Source: RYN-230 sp963760405 (GTDB lineage: Bacteria; Actinomycetota; Actinomycetes; Streptosporangiales; Streptosporangiaceae). From it: a DNA stretch of 64,000 nt. Positions 54,621-63,746 of the stretch are shown piece after piece. Below the pieces are notes generated by a model. That model saw only the letters and a program-made list of their open reading frames with translations. It was not told the DNA's origin and made no database searches. The DNA is taken from positions 19,977 through 83,976 of the forward strand of contig CAVXCV010000012.1 of assembly GCA_963760405.1 (NCBI GenBank), written 5' to 3'. The translations under genes were made by a program, and so were the position numbers. Position 1 is the stretch's first letter, and the number at the start of each line of letters is the position of its first letter.

Positions 54621-57600
54621 GTGAGCGTCACCGAGATCGCTTCCCGGGGTGAGGGGTTCGACCGCACGCCCCCGCACGATGTCGCGGCCGAGCAGTGCGT
54701 GCTCGGCGGGATGCTGCTGTCCAAGGACGCCATCTCCGACGTCATGGAGACCATCCGGCCGGATGACCACTACCGGCCCGCCCACCAGATCGTGCACGAG
54801 GCCATCCTCGAGCTCTACGGCCGGGGGGAGCCAGCCGACGCGGTGACCGTCAGCAACCTGCTGAACAAGCGCGGTGAGCTGGGCCGGGTCGGCGGGGCCA
54901 GCTACCTGCACACGCTCATCGCGTCGGTGCCGACCGCGGCCAACGCCGGCTACTACGCCCGGATCGTCCGGGAGCGGGCGATCCTGCGCCGCCTGGTCGA
55001 AGTCGGCACCCGGATCGTGCAGCTCGGCTACTCCGGTGACGGAGACGCCGACGAGATCGTCGACCGGGCCCAGGCCGAGGTGTACGGGGTGACCGAACGC
55101 CGGGTCACCGAGGACTACCTCTCCCTGTCCGAGATCATGCCGGGGGCGCTGGACGAGATCGAGGCGATCGGCAGCCACGGCGGCGAGATGACCGGGGTGC
55201 CGACCGGCTTCGCCGACCTGGACGCCGTGACCAATGGCCTGCACCCCGGCCAGATGGTCGTCATCGCGGCCCGGCCTGCCATTGGCAAGGCGCTGGCCCT
55301 GGACACGCCGCTGGCGACTCCTGCGGGGTGGACGACGATGAGCGAGGTCCGCGTCGGGGACCGCCTGCTCGGGGCGGATGGGCGGCCGGTGACCGTCGTG
55401 GCGGCCACCGAGGCGATGTACGGCCGGCCATGCTACGAGGTGGAGTTTTCAGACGGCGAGGTCATCGTCGCCGACGCCGGACATCAGTGGATCACCTGGG
55501 ACTTGCGTACCCGAAAGGCATACGACCACCACTGTGAACCTGGCGCGGCGAGCTACCCGGATGACTGGCCGACGTGGACCTCATCTCGCGCGTCGCGTCA
55601 TAGGTACAGTCCTGGCGAGCGGGCGCAGATGCGTGGCCTGCGAGCCGCAGGGATGTCATCGGCACAAGTAGGGGCAGTGCTGGGACGCACAGCGGTAGCC
55701 ATAGAGCAGCAGTGGAGTCGCAGCGAAGATGTCACAGGCAACGACGTCAAGGTAATACCGCGAACAGACTCAGGAAATTGCTTCGACTCTTCGGAAACGG
55801 GGCGAGAGGGACCATGCGATACCGGCGGCGAAGCCTCTTCGCCTACCTAAAGCCGATCTAGCTTTGGAGCCTTATGTCCTCGGCTACCTCTTGGGCGACG
55901 GCGACACTGCAGGAAGCGGCTCGGGTAGCATGCCATCCCAGTGACCGTGTCGTGGCTTATCGAGGAGTTCGGAGCACTTGGCTACAGCGTTACTGCCTAT
56001 GCAAATCCTGCGCATATGGGCGTGAGAGGAATCAGGGAAACATGGCGTTTGGTTGGTCTGGCGAAGGGCAAGCACGTCCCAGAGGTCTACCTGCGCAGCT
56101 CCTTTTCCCAGCGACTCGCACTGTGCAGGGCCTGATCGATTCAGACGGTCACGTCGATAGTCACGGGTGCTATCGCTTCACCAACACAAACAAGCGCTTG
56201 ATCGAGAATTTTACCGAGTTGGTTAGGAGCCTGGGCTGCATCGCGCAAATGAGGCGTCGAGGTCCGCGCACGCGGGCAGGGCACCAGACGCGGGAATCGT
56301 GGGAAGTCATCGTGCCGACGTCGCTGCCGCTGGCGCGGCTTCCCCGGAAGAGCGCTCGCGGCGCGCCACGACTGGAGCCGCGAGCAGGCTGGGCGCTACA
56401 TCGTGGACGTGCGGCCGGTGCCGTCCGTGCCAGTCCGGTGCGTACAGGTGGACAACGCCGACCAGCTGTACCTCGCGGGCTCCGGGATGATCCCAACGCA
56501 CAACTCGACTCTCGCGCTGGACCTGGCCAGGTCAGCGGCGGTTAAGCACACCCTGCCGACGGTGATCTTCAGCCTGGAGATGAGCCGTAACGAGATCACC
56601 ATGCGGCTGCTGTCCGCCGAGGCGCGGGTGTCGCTGCACAGCATGCGGACCGGGCAGATGGGCGAGGAGGACTGGACCAAGCTGGCCCGGCGGATGGGCG
56701 AGGTCGCGGACGCGCCGCTGTACATCGACGACTCACCGAACATGTCGATGATGGAGATCCGGGCCAAGTGCCGCCGCCTCAAGCAGCGGCACGACCTCAA
56801 GCTGGTCATCATCGACTACCTGCAGCTGATGAGTTCGCCCAAGCGGGTGGAGAACCGGCAGCAGGAGGTCTCCGAGATGTCCCGCTCGCTCAAGCTGCTG
56901 GCCAAGGAGATCGAAGTTCCGGTCATCGCGATCTCCCAGCTCAACCGCGGCCCCGAGCAGCGCGGTGACAAGAAGCCCTTGCTCTCTGACCTGCGTGAAT
57001 CGGGCTGCCTCACGGCGGGCACCCGGATCCTGCGGGCTGACACGGGCGCTGAGATCTCGCTCGGAGACATGCTGGCGTTCGGAGAGCGGGACATCCCCGT
57101 CTGGTCCCTCGACGAACGGCTGCGGCTGGTGCCGCGAACGATGACGCACGCCTTCCCGAGCGGGACCAGGGAAGTGTTCCGGGTCCGTCTGCGTTCCGGC
57201 CGCGAGGTCGAGGCCACGGCGAACCACCCATTCCTGACCTACGACGGCTGGCAGCCCCTGAGGCGGCTCAGCGCCGGATCCCGGGTGGCAGTGCCCCGGT
57301 ACACGCCCGGCCCGCTGAACCTGCAGCCCCTGCCGGAACCCGAGATCATCATGCTTGCTCACATGTTGGGTGACGGCTCATTCGTACGGAACCAGCCGAT
57401 CCGGTACGCCAGCACCGATGAGGAGAATCTGGCAGCGGTGACGGCCGCTGCGCGTCACTTCGGGATCACGGCAGTCCGTGATGAGCATGAGGTCGCGCGG
57501 TGCACCTCACTGAGGCTGCCCGCACCGCAGCGGCTCACCCATGGTCGCCACAATCCTGTAGCGGCGTGGCTCGACTCACTGGGCCTGTTCGGCCTGCGGA

Positions 57601-58466
57601 GCCACGAAAAGTTCGTACCTGCGCCGGTTTTCTCGGTTCCAAGGGAACAGGTGGCGCTGTTTTTGCGGCACCTGTGGGCCACCGATGGCTGCGTGTGGTG
57701 GGACGCGGAGGTCCGGCAGGCGCGCATCTACTACGCATCAACGAGCCGGCGGCTGGTCGACGACGTGGCGCGGCTGCTGCTGCGCTTCAATGTGATGACC
57801 CGGGTCAAGGAAATCCGCAAGGGTGACGACCGGCCTTCCTATCACCTGCTGGTCCAGGGTGCAGAGAACCAGTTGCGGTTCCTGGATGAGGTCGGGGTGC
57901 ACGGGGCACGAGCGGCCATGGCGCGTACGTCGCGGGAAGCTCTCCTCTCGGTGAAGGGCAATACCAACCTGGACACGATTCCCAAGGACGTCTGGGACAG
58001 GGTCAGGGCCGTGCTGGCCGAGCGGGAGATGTCGCACCGTCAGTTCTCCGCGGCGCTCGGCACCAAATCCTGCGGGAGCACGCTCTGGAAGCACGCGCCC
58101 GGCCGTGAGCGGCTGGCGCGGGTCGCGGCTGTTCTCGACGACGCTGACGTGGAGATGGTGGCGACGAACGACGTGTTCTGGGATGAGATCACGTCCGTCG
58201 AGAGCCTGGGTGAGCAGGCCGTGTACGACGCCACGGTGCCCGGTACGCATAACTTCGTGGCCAACGGGATCAGCCTGCACAACAGCATCGAGCAAGATGC
58301 CGACGTGGTGATCCTGCTGCACCGTGAGGATGCTTATGAGCGGGAGTCGCCCCGGGCTGGCGAGGCGGACCTGATCCTGGCCAAGCACCGCAACGGCCCG
58401 ACCACCACGGTGACCGTGGCCTTCCAGGGCCACTACAGCCGGTTCGTGGACATGGCCCCCGCCTGA
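54621..58466 (+). CDS. dnaB: Replicative DNA helicase DnaB interrupted by two inteins (first one frame-disrupted)
   Basis: The replicative helicase, starting at GTG 54621 (V-SVTEIASRGEGFDRTPPHDVAAEQCVLGGMLLS). Extein 1 ends in the P-loop ARPAIGK. Extein 2 begins STLALDLARSA and ends LLSDLRESG after RNEITMRLLSAEARVS and VIIDYLQLM. Extein 3 is SIEQDADVVILLHRED to VDMAPA. Removing 55290-56504 and 57006-58283 leaves 450 residues, exactly the usual DnaB length, with an intact Walker A (PAIGKST). However, the reading frame is broken several times inside the first intein, so as written no full-length precursor can be made. Either this is a real lesion or the sequence has indels. Confidence 0.95.
55290..56504 (+). 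mobile_element. Class 3-type DnaB P-loop intein with a scrambled homing endonuclease
   Basis: Inserted after GK of the Walker A motif. It starts with Ala (ALDTPLATPAGWTTM) and ends IPTHN before Ser. The class 3 triad is visible: Trp in block B (GHQWITWD), Cys in block F (VRCVQVDNADQLYLAG) and Thr in block G (PTHN). LAGLIDADG motifs are recognisable as LEPYVLGYLLGDGD near 55864 and VQGLIDSDGHVD near 56128. Frames change from the start frame to +1 (by about 55860), back at about 55941-56135, then to a third frame (about 56130-56380), then back. Total length stays a multiple of three (405 codons). Confidence 0.9.
57006..58283 (+). mobile_element. Intact class 1 DnaB intein with LAGLIDADG endonuclease
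   Basis: A 426-residue intein at RESG|C...HN|SIEQD, the classical DnaB site also used by the Synechocystis DnaB intein. Block A begins CLTAGTRILRADTGAEISL, and block B is EATANHPFLT with TxxH. The two endonuclease motifs are IMLAHMLGDGSF and LFLRHLWATDGCVWW. Block F/G is YDATVPGTHNFVANGISLHN, with C1, penultimate His, terminal Asn and +1 Ser all present. It is expected to self-splice; the endonuclease looks complete. Confidence 0.95.
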
Positions 58467-58552
58467 TCCGTTGCTGGCTGCGGGCACGTTGGTTCCCGCG
58501 CCGGGGAAGACGCAGCGGGTGCCCGGGGTGCCGTAGACTATCCGGGCATCAA

Positions 58553-58628
58553 GCGCTCGTAGCTCAACGGATAGAGCATCTGACTACGGATCAGAAGGTT
58601 GGGGGTTCGAGTCCCTCCGAGCGCGCCA
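58553..58628 (+). tRNA. tRNA-Arg (ACG anticodon)
   Basis: Acceptor stem GCGCTCG/CGAGCGC, D-arm AGCTCAACGGATAGAGC, anticodon loop CTACGGA with anticodon ACG, T-loop GGTTCGAGTCC, discriminator G and an encoded CCA at 58626-58628. It lies 86 bp after dnaB. Its 3' half is repeated twice further right, so it has served as an integration site. Confidence 0.97.
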
Positions 58629-58679
58629 CCGAAACCGCAGGCCAGCATTATGGTCACGGGTAACGTCGCCGCTCTCGTC

Positions 58680-58987
58680 GCCATCTGGCCGGATTCTGGC
58701 CGGATTGGTCATGCCAGCAGCGATCTTGTGAATCTTGGCCAGCGCCGCCCGGCCCCGCTGCAGGTCCTCGTCACTGGCGTGAGTGTCGGTGATCCGCCGC
58801 AGCCCGGCCCGCCAGAGCAGCCGCCCGAACTCGTCGGAGTACCACTCGGGATGCACGGGGATGCCTGTCCGGTCCGCTTGCCGTTGGGTGATTTCGGCTC
58901 CTCGATCAGGACGCGGTACTCGACCAGGACGCGCGCCTGGTTGACCTTGGCCACCACGGGCATGCGCCTAATCTTGAATCCGATCAT
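58680..58987 (-). pseudogene. Collapsed tyrosine-integrase relic 1
   Basis: Next to tRNA-Arg the minus strand carries three pieces of a tyrosine recombinase in order: VNQARVLVEYRVLIEEPKSPNGKRT (start near 58980), then in another frame TGIPVHPEWYSDEFGRLLWRAGLRRI, then HASDEDLQRGRAALAKIHKIA. The segments that should hold the catalytic Arg/His residues and the active-site Tyr (Tyr-x-His-Ala-Ser-Asp) are deleted, so it cannot be active. The frame continues into the tRNA and yields a meaningless tail. Confidence 0.85.
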
Positions 58988-58995
58988 GCTGAGTC

Positions 58996-59301
58996 CTAAT
59001 GATGGCTGACCAGCACGAGCACGAGCACGACCACCATCGCGCCGAGGACCACGCCCATGATGATCACCCCGGCGTTGGTCAGGCCAGCCAGGTGCAGCCG
59101 CTCTGCTCGCGCTTCGGCGCGCTTTGCCTGTTCGCGCTCGGCCTTACTCGGCTTCGGCGGATTCCTGGCCCACGGGGGCGGTGGAACGCGCGGCCCGCGC
59201 CCGGCTCGGCCGCTGAACGGCCGCCACTTCGGCCCCCCGAACCGCCAGTTCCATGACAAGTTATCCGGGCTATACGGATCGTTCGGGTCATCCATCGGCA
59301 C
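58996..59301 (-). CDS. Small single-pass membrane protein of the integrated element
   Basis: A 101-residue protein: an acidic/aromatic N-terminus (DDPNDPYSPDNLSWNWRFGGPKWRPF), a Pro-rich middle, a charged helix (KAEREQAKRAEARAERL) and a C-terminal membrane helix (about 76-98, VIIMGVVLGAMVVVLVLVLV). It lies upstream of the integrase relic on the same strand, probably in one former operon. I do not recognise a family. Confidence 0.6.
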   Translation of the reverse strand: MPMDDPNDPYSPDNLSWNWRFGGPKWRPFSGRAGRGPRVPPPPWARNPPKPSKAEREQAKRAEARAERLHLAGLTNAGVIIMGVVLGAMVVVLVLVLVSHH

Positions 59302-59540
59302 CTCGCGGGTGAACGCCTGCTTAGCTCCGAGTATGAGGCAGTCAGACGCCAGCGTCGGCGCTCAATCGGCTTTGACGCAGGATATTCGGGGAAGCGCTCC
59401 GAGGAACGCGCTCAGGCCGGGCGTCTCATACATCTCTCACAGACTGACCGGACACAGCGCCGGACGAGCACTCTCGTACTGGACACCTGATAGACCCTGA
59501 CTTGCGGATACGGACGACAGCTGACGGGCCGGACACCCTG
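59302..59540. other. Gap between the small membrane gene and the second tRNA-Arg 3' copy
   Basis: I see no gene or RNA in this 239-bp stretch. It is presumably the decayed end of the first integrated element. Confidence 0.4.
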
Positions 59541-59588
59541 CTCTGATCTACGGATTAGAAGGTTGGGGTTCGAGTCCCTCCGAGCGCG
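59541..59588 (+). repeat. Second copy of the tRNA-Arg 3' half (attachment-site footprint)
   Basis: A 48-bp stretch repeats the tRNA-Arg gene from the anticodon arm to the acceptor end with a few changes and a one-base deletion (ctacggattagaaggttgg, then ttcgagtccctccgagcgcg). The 5' half of the tRNA is missing, so it is not a tRNA gene. Similarity continues weakly for about 20 bp (a CCGCAGG-CAG motif after both). This is the expected far att site of an element integrated into tRNA-Arg. Confidence 0.88.
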
Positions 59589-59674
59589 CTCGCCGCATCC
59601 GCAGGTCAGGGTCCTAATCAGGTCTCGTGAGAGATCGCCCTGACAGTAGCCGGAAGGCCGGATCTCTCCAGCAT

Positions 59675-59725
59675 CTAAGCGATCTTGTGAATCCTAGCCA
59701 GTGCTGCACGCCTTTGGCGCGAGTC
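59675..59725 (-). pseudogene. Tyrosine-integrase relic 2 (C-terminal end only)
   Basis: The minus strand reads QRRAALARIHKIA then TAG, matching the LQRGRAALAKIHKIA end of the first integrase relic. At the DNA level about 40 bp are shared between the two places. It lies just right of the second tRNA-Arg 3' copy, mirroring the first relic's position next to the tRNA. Confidence 0.75.
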
Positions 59726-59781
59726 CTAAGCCAGGAGTGGCCTAGCCGAACGGGCCGGTCAGCCCGCAAGAACCGCGCGGT

Positions 59782-62304
59782 TCAGTCAGGCCGCAGGAAC
59801 AGGGCCGCGCGCGTGCGGGCTGCGATCGCGGCGGGGACGGACGCGAGGAGGTTGCCCCCGACGACTAGCGCCAGCGGCGCCGCGATCAGCGTGAGCAGCG
59901 GAATCTCGGTGAACGGCACGACGCCCAGCGAATCAGCGAATCCGCGCCAGCCCACGCGGCCCGCAGCGACTCCCAGCGGGGCGCCGATGAGGACCGCGAT
60001 CAGCAGGGTGAGCGTGGTCTGCCAGGCCACGGCGGCCCAGACCTGGCGGCGGGTCATGCCCAGCGCCTTCAGCACGGCGAACTCGTGCCGGCGTCGGCGG
60101 ACGTTGACCAGCACCGTCATCGCGAGCGAGAGGCCCGCCGCCGTGGCCAGGCCTACCGCGAGGGCGAGCGGCTGACCGCCGAGTTGCTGCGCGTTGAGCA
60201 CCGATGACGCCAGCTGCGGCGGCAGTTCGTAGGTCCCGCCGTCCGTCCCGTCCGGGTTGGCCGAGACGATGCGGTGCACCAGCGCGGCCCGCTGCGCGGG
60301 CGTGGTCCCGGGCCGCAGGTCGATGGCCGCGACCGAGGGGAAGACCGGCTGCGACACGTCGGCCGCCGGCCCGAAGCCGCGCCGGTAATGGCGAGCAGCG
60401 TGTTCTCGGACAGCATCGCACCCTGGCCGAGCGAGACATGATCGGCCAGGCCCACGCCGAACGAGGGCAGCGTTACCGTCCCCACGATGGTGAGCCGCCG
60501 CGCGAACTTGGCGTCGCCGACGGCGATCGTGTCGCCGACCTTCTTGCTCAGCTGCCGGAGGGTCACCGCGCCCAGTTCGATCTGGTCGTTCCCGGACAGC
60601 GGATGGCCGCTGGTAGTCGGCGGCTCGACCGCGCCGAGGTGCCGCTCCAGGCCGAGCACCGGAAGGGTGAGCCGTCCGCCGACCGGAATCTGCCCGAAGC
60701 CGAACTCCGACCAGCCGGCCACCGCCGGCTGGCCCGCCAGCAGGCCGACCATGGCGTCCTGGCGCAGGTCAACCACAGGGTCTTCGGCGAGGTTCTGGTC
60801 GAGGAAGTTGCCGTAACTTCCCTCGGCCTGGACGAGCACGTCCCAGTTCCAGCCGTACCGCACCGGGTGGCTGACCAGCCCGGTCAGGCTCGCGCCGAAC
60901 ACCACGGCGGCGACCATCGCGGTGACAGCGACGACCGAGCCGCCCAGCGTGCTGGCCTGCCGCACGGCGCCTGCCGTGGCGCCGCCGCTGAGCGCGTTCC
61001 TGGTGCCCACCACCGCGGCGGCCGGCAGTCCGGCCGCGATGGCCGCGCGCGTGACAGCGGACCTTTCGGCGCCCACGGCCTGCCTGGCCGGGCGGACCGC
61101 GCGCAGCGCCAGCACCCCGAGCAGTCCGGAAAACAAGACGAACAGCGCGGGCAGGCCCGCGCCGAAGATGAGGGGGTCCGCGTAAAGGCCCTTGCCGGGG
61201 GCGAAGAAGCGGACTGGTCCTACCGGTGCCAGCGGGGACAGCGCAACCGCCCCCGCGGCGGTGATCACGATGATGCCCGCGACGGGGATCACCCCCGGCA
61301 GAGCCGCCACCAGGGCAGCCTGCCTGCGGCTGGCGCCGAGCGCCCGCAGCCTGAGGGCGTCCGGCGCGGTCCTGCTCAGGAGCTGGGCCATCGCCAGGCT
61401 GGTAAGAACCAGCGCGGCCACCGCCGTGATCGCGCCGAATACGGTCAGCGCGATCACCTCTGGCTGGATTGCCTGCTGAACCTCGTCCTGGACGGCCCTG
61501 GTCCGCTTGACGCTGAACGTCAGGCCCGCGTCCTGCGTGTGGGTAACGTGGTCCGACTCTGTCTCCAGGCTGGAGACCAGTGCGGGCAGCTGGCGCCGCA
61601 GGTCACTGACGCCGGCGTCGCCGGCCGTCAGGCGCAGGCCGACCCAGGCGAAGCCGTAGTACTTATCGATGAGTTGCGCGGTGGCGCCGGGGAAGCGTGG
61701 CGCCCTCCGGGTTGTCGGCCTGGTTGACGAGCGTCGGCGGGGTGTACGCGATCGCGGCGATCCGGAAAGAGCGGTAGTCCGTCGCAGGGTGCTGCTGGCC
61801 GCCGCTCAAGAACACGTAGGTCACCCGGCCGCCGACACCGACACCGAACAGGGCGGCGATCTCCGGGGACAGCACGATGTCGGTGGTGGACGCCAGCGGC
61901 GGCAGCTTCCCGGACACCACCGTCATCGCGTCCTGGGTGAAGCCCGCGCCGTCCACGCTGCCGGTCAGGCTGGCCGTGATGAACGAGTCGTCGATCTTGC
62001 CGCGGACCACCGGCAGCGCGTTCAGGCCGACGTACGTCCCGTGGGAGACGACGCCGGGCAGCGACCACAGTCTCTTGATCGGCTCCATGAGCGGGAGGCC
62101 CGGCAGTGCGCCCGGCACGTTCACCTGCACGTCGCTCGCGTTGATGGCCTTCAGGTACCGGCCGTAGGCCCCCGCCGTTGACCGCGCCCCGGCCAGGGCG
62201 GCAAGGGCCACCGCGCCCAGCACGCCGCCGAGCAGCGTGACGACGACCGCTTGGCGCCAGGAGGCGCGCAGCATCGACCGCCAGCACACCAGCGCGATGG
62301 CCAT
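59782..62304 (-). pseudogene. FtsX/MacB-like ABC transporter permease, two frameshifts
   Basis: Starts at ATG 62304 (MAIALVCWRSMLRASWRQAVVVTLLGGVLGAVALAALAGARST) and ends at 59782 (AARTRAALFLRPD), about 840 codons in all. The first frame is lost at about 61690 (after DNPEGA) and the protein continues as RFPGATAQLIDKYYGF. The second break is near 60385, between ENTLLAITG and GFGPAADVSQPVFPSV. Both FtsX-like domains are recognisable (LTSLAMAQLLSRTAPDALRLRALGASRRQ and LVNVRRRRHEFAVLKALGMTRRQV). Such permeases need an ABC ATPase, which is absent upstream. Confidence 0.88.
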
Positions 62305-62427
62305 GCCCTATGCTCCGCTCGACGGGTACGCGAGGTGCCCGTTGCCCCCCGACACCGCCATTGTGCTGCCAGCGCGGACCGCTGCCCAGGGTGCTTGCAC
62401 GAGACCGGGCAGTCGGGCTGGCATCAC
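62305..62427. other. Junction upstream of the permease
   Basis: On the minus strand a 37-codon frame (MPARLPGLVQAPWAAVRAGSTMAVSGG... ending YPSSGA then TAG) precedes the permease ATG. It may be the end of a lost gene, perhaps the missing ATPase, but no ABC motif is present. I cannot assign it. Confidence 0.3.
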
Positions 62428-62450
62428 CGAGTCCTCCGAGCGCGCCACCG
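62428..62450 (+). repeat. Third copy of the tRNA-Arg 3' end (short footprint)
   Basis: A 23-bp stretch matches tRNA-Arg and its flank at 58608-58631 (CGAGTC-CTCCGAGCGCG plus CCACCG) with a single one-base deletion. It lies between the permease pseudogene and the sigma-factor pseudogene and probably marks the far end of a second integrated segment. Confidence 0.7.
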
Positions 62451-62460
62451 TCTCCCCAGG

Positions 62461-63738
62461 TCAAGACGCTGGCTCCGCAGAGTCCGGCTCGTCGTCTTCA
62501 TCATTTAGCGGCATTTTGGCCGCATCAGTCATTCCGGCCGCGTCGTCGAGGCGGTCTGCGTAGCGGTCCATCTTGCCGGGGTATAAGTGCCCTGCGAGTT
62601 CCGTTAGCCGGCGTTCGAGGAAGCGCCGTTCGGCGCCGTCGTCGGTGAGTTGTCTCGCACGTCGATAGGCGTCACGCGCCTCGTCGGTCCGGCCGAGACG
62701 TCGCAAGAGTTCGGCCCTGGTCGAATGCAGGTAGCTGAAGTCCTCGAGACCGAGTTGGTTGACTATGCGCAGGCCGGCCTTGGGGCCTTCGGTCTCGGCG
62801 ATGGCGATGGCGCGGTTGAGCTCCACGACGGGCGAGCCGGTCAGGCGGTGAGCTCGCCGTACAGCGCCGCGATGGCGCCCAGTCGCACGGCACCTCGGCG
62901 TGCAGCGAAGCGATGGCGGCCTGCAGGACATAGGGCCCGCAGCCGCGCAGGGCGAGCGCGCAGTCGAGTTCCGCGCGTCCAGTGGCGAATTCCTGCTGGT
63001 GTTCCAAGTGACCGGTCCTGATCGCTGAGCAGCACGAGCTCGCCGTCGCTAAACCGCGCCTCGCGACGGGAGTCGTGCAAGAGCATCATCGCCAGCAGCC
63101 CGTGAACCTGGCTTGTCCGGCAGCAGTTCGGCCAGCGCGCGTCCCAACCAGATTGCCTCCGCCGCCAGCTCGTCGCGACCGCCGTAACCCTCATTGAAGA
63201 TCAGGTAAACGACGGCGAGAACGGCGTCGAGACGATCGCGGAGCAGGTGAACCGGTGGCACGACGGGATCCCCGGCAGCTTTGATCTTTCGCTTGGCCCG
63301 CACCAGCCGCGGCCATCGTGCGCTCCGGTACCAGGAAGGCACGGGCGATCTCGTCGGTGCTGAGCCCGCCGAGAAGCGCCAAGGGCCAGCGCAACCTGCG
63401 CCTCGACCGCAAGCGCAGGGTGACAGCAGGTGAAGATGAGGCCTCAGGCGCTCGTCCGGAAACGTCGTGGTCTTCATCGGCACCTCAGCACGATTGCTCG
63501 CGACGAGCAAGCCAAACTTGGTCGCGAGGACCCGGTCGCGGCGGATGCGATCCGTCGCTCGATTCCGAGCCGTCCGCATCAACCAGGCGCGCGGGTTACT
63601 GGGGACGCCGTCGCGTGGCCATCGGTCGGCGGCCATCGCGAACGCCTCCTGCGCGGCTTCCTCGGCGAGGTCAAAGTCGCCGAGGATGCCGATCAGGGTG
63701 GCCAGGACGCGGCCCCATTCCTCGCGGAAGACCTGTTC
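62461..63738 (-). pseudogene. ECF42-type sigma factor with TPR-like C-terminus, several frameshifts
   Basis: Fragments in order along the minus strand are: TLEQVFREEWGRVLATLIGILGDFDLAEEAAQEAFAMAADRWPRDGVPSNPRAWLMRTARNRATDRIRR (region 2); LLGGLSTDEIARAFLVPERTMAA (region 4, other frame); HLLRDRLDAVLAVVYLIFNEGYGGRDELAAEAIWLGRALAELLPD; MLLHDSRREARFSDGELVLLSDQDRS; and GSPVVELNRAIAIAETEGPKAGLRIV to the end. At least five frame changes occur. The C-terminal extension and a DGPF/YciI neighbour are hallmarks of ECF group 42. No good start codon is seen. Confidence 0.88.
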
Positions 63739-63746
63739 GAGCGTTG

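Noticed and set aside
54179..54652. A 157-codon frame upstream of dnaB
   Set aside because: Its product is low-complexity and Arg/Pro-rich, and it covers the DnaA-box region and dnaB start; no ribosome site or homology is visible.
58584..58700. C-terminal ARRDSNPQPSDP-like end of the integrase relic as a real protein tail
   Set aside because: This is simply the antisense of tRNA-Arg read through because the integrase stop has been lost.
59541..59588. A second tRNA-Arg gene
   Set aside because: Only the 3' half is present; no acceptor 5' strand or D-arm precedes it, so it is an attachment-site copy.
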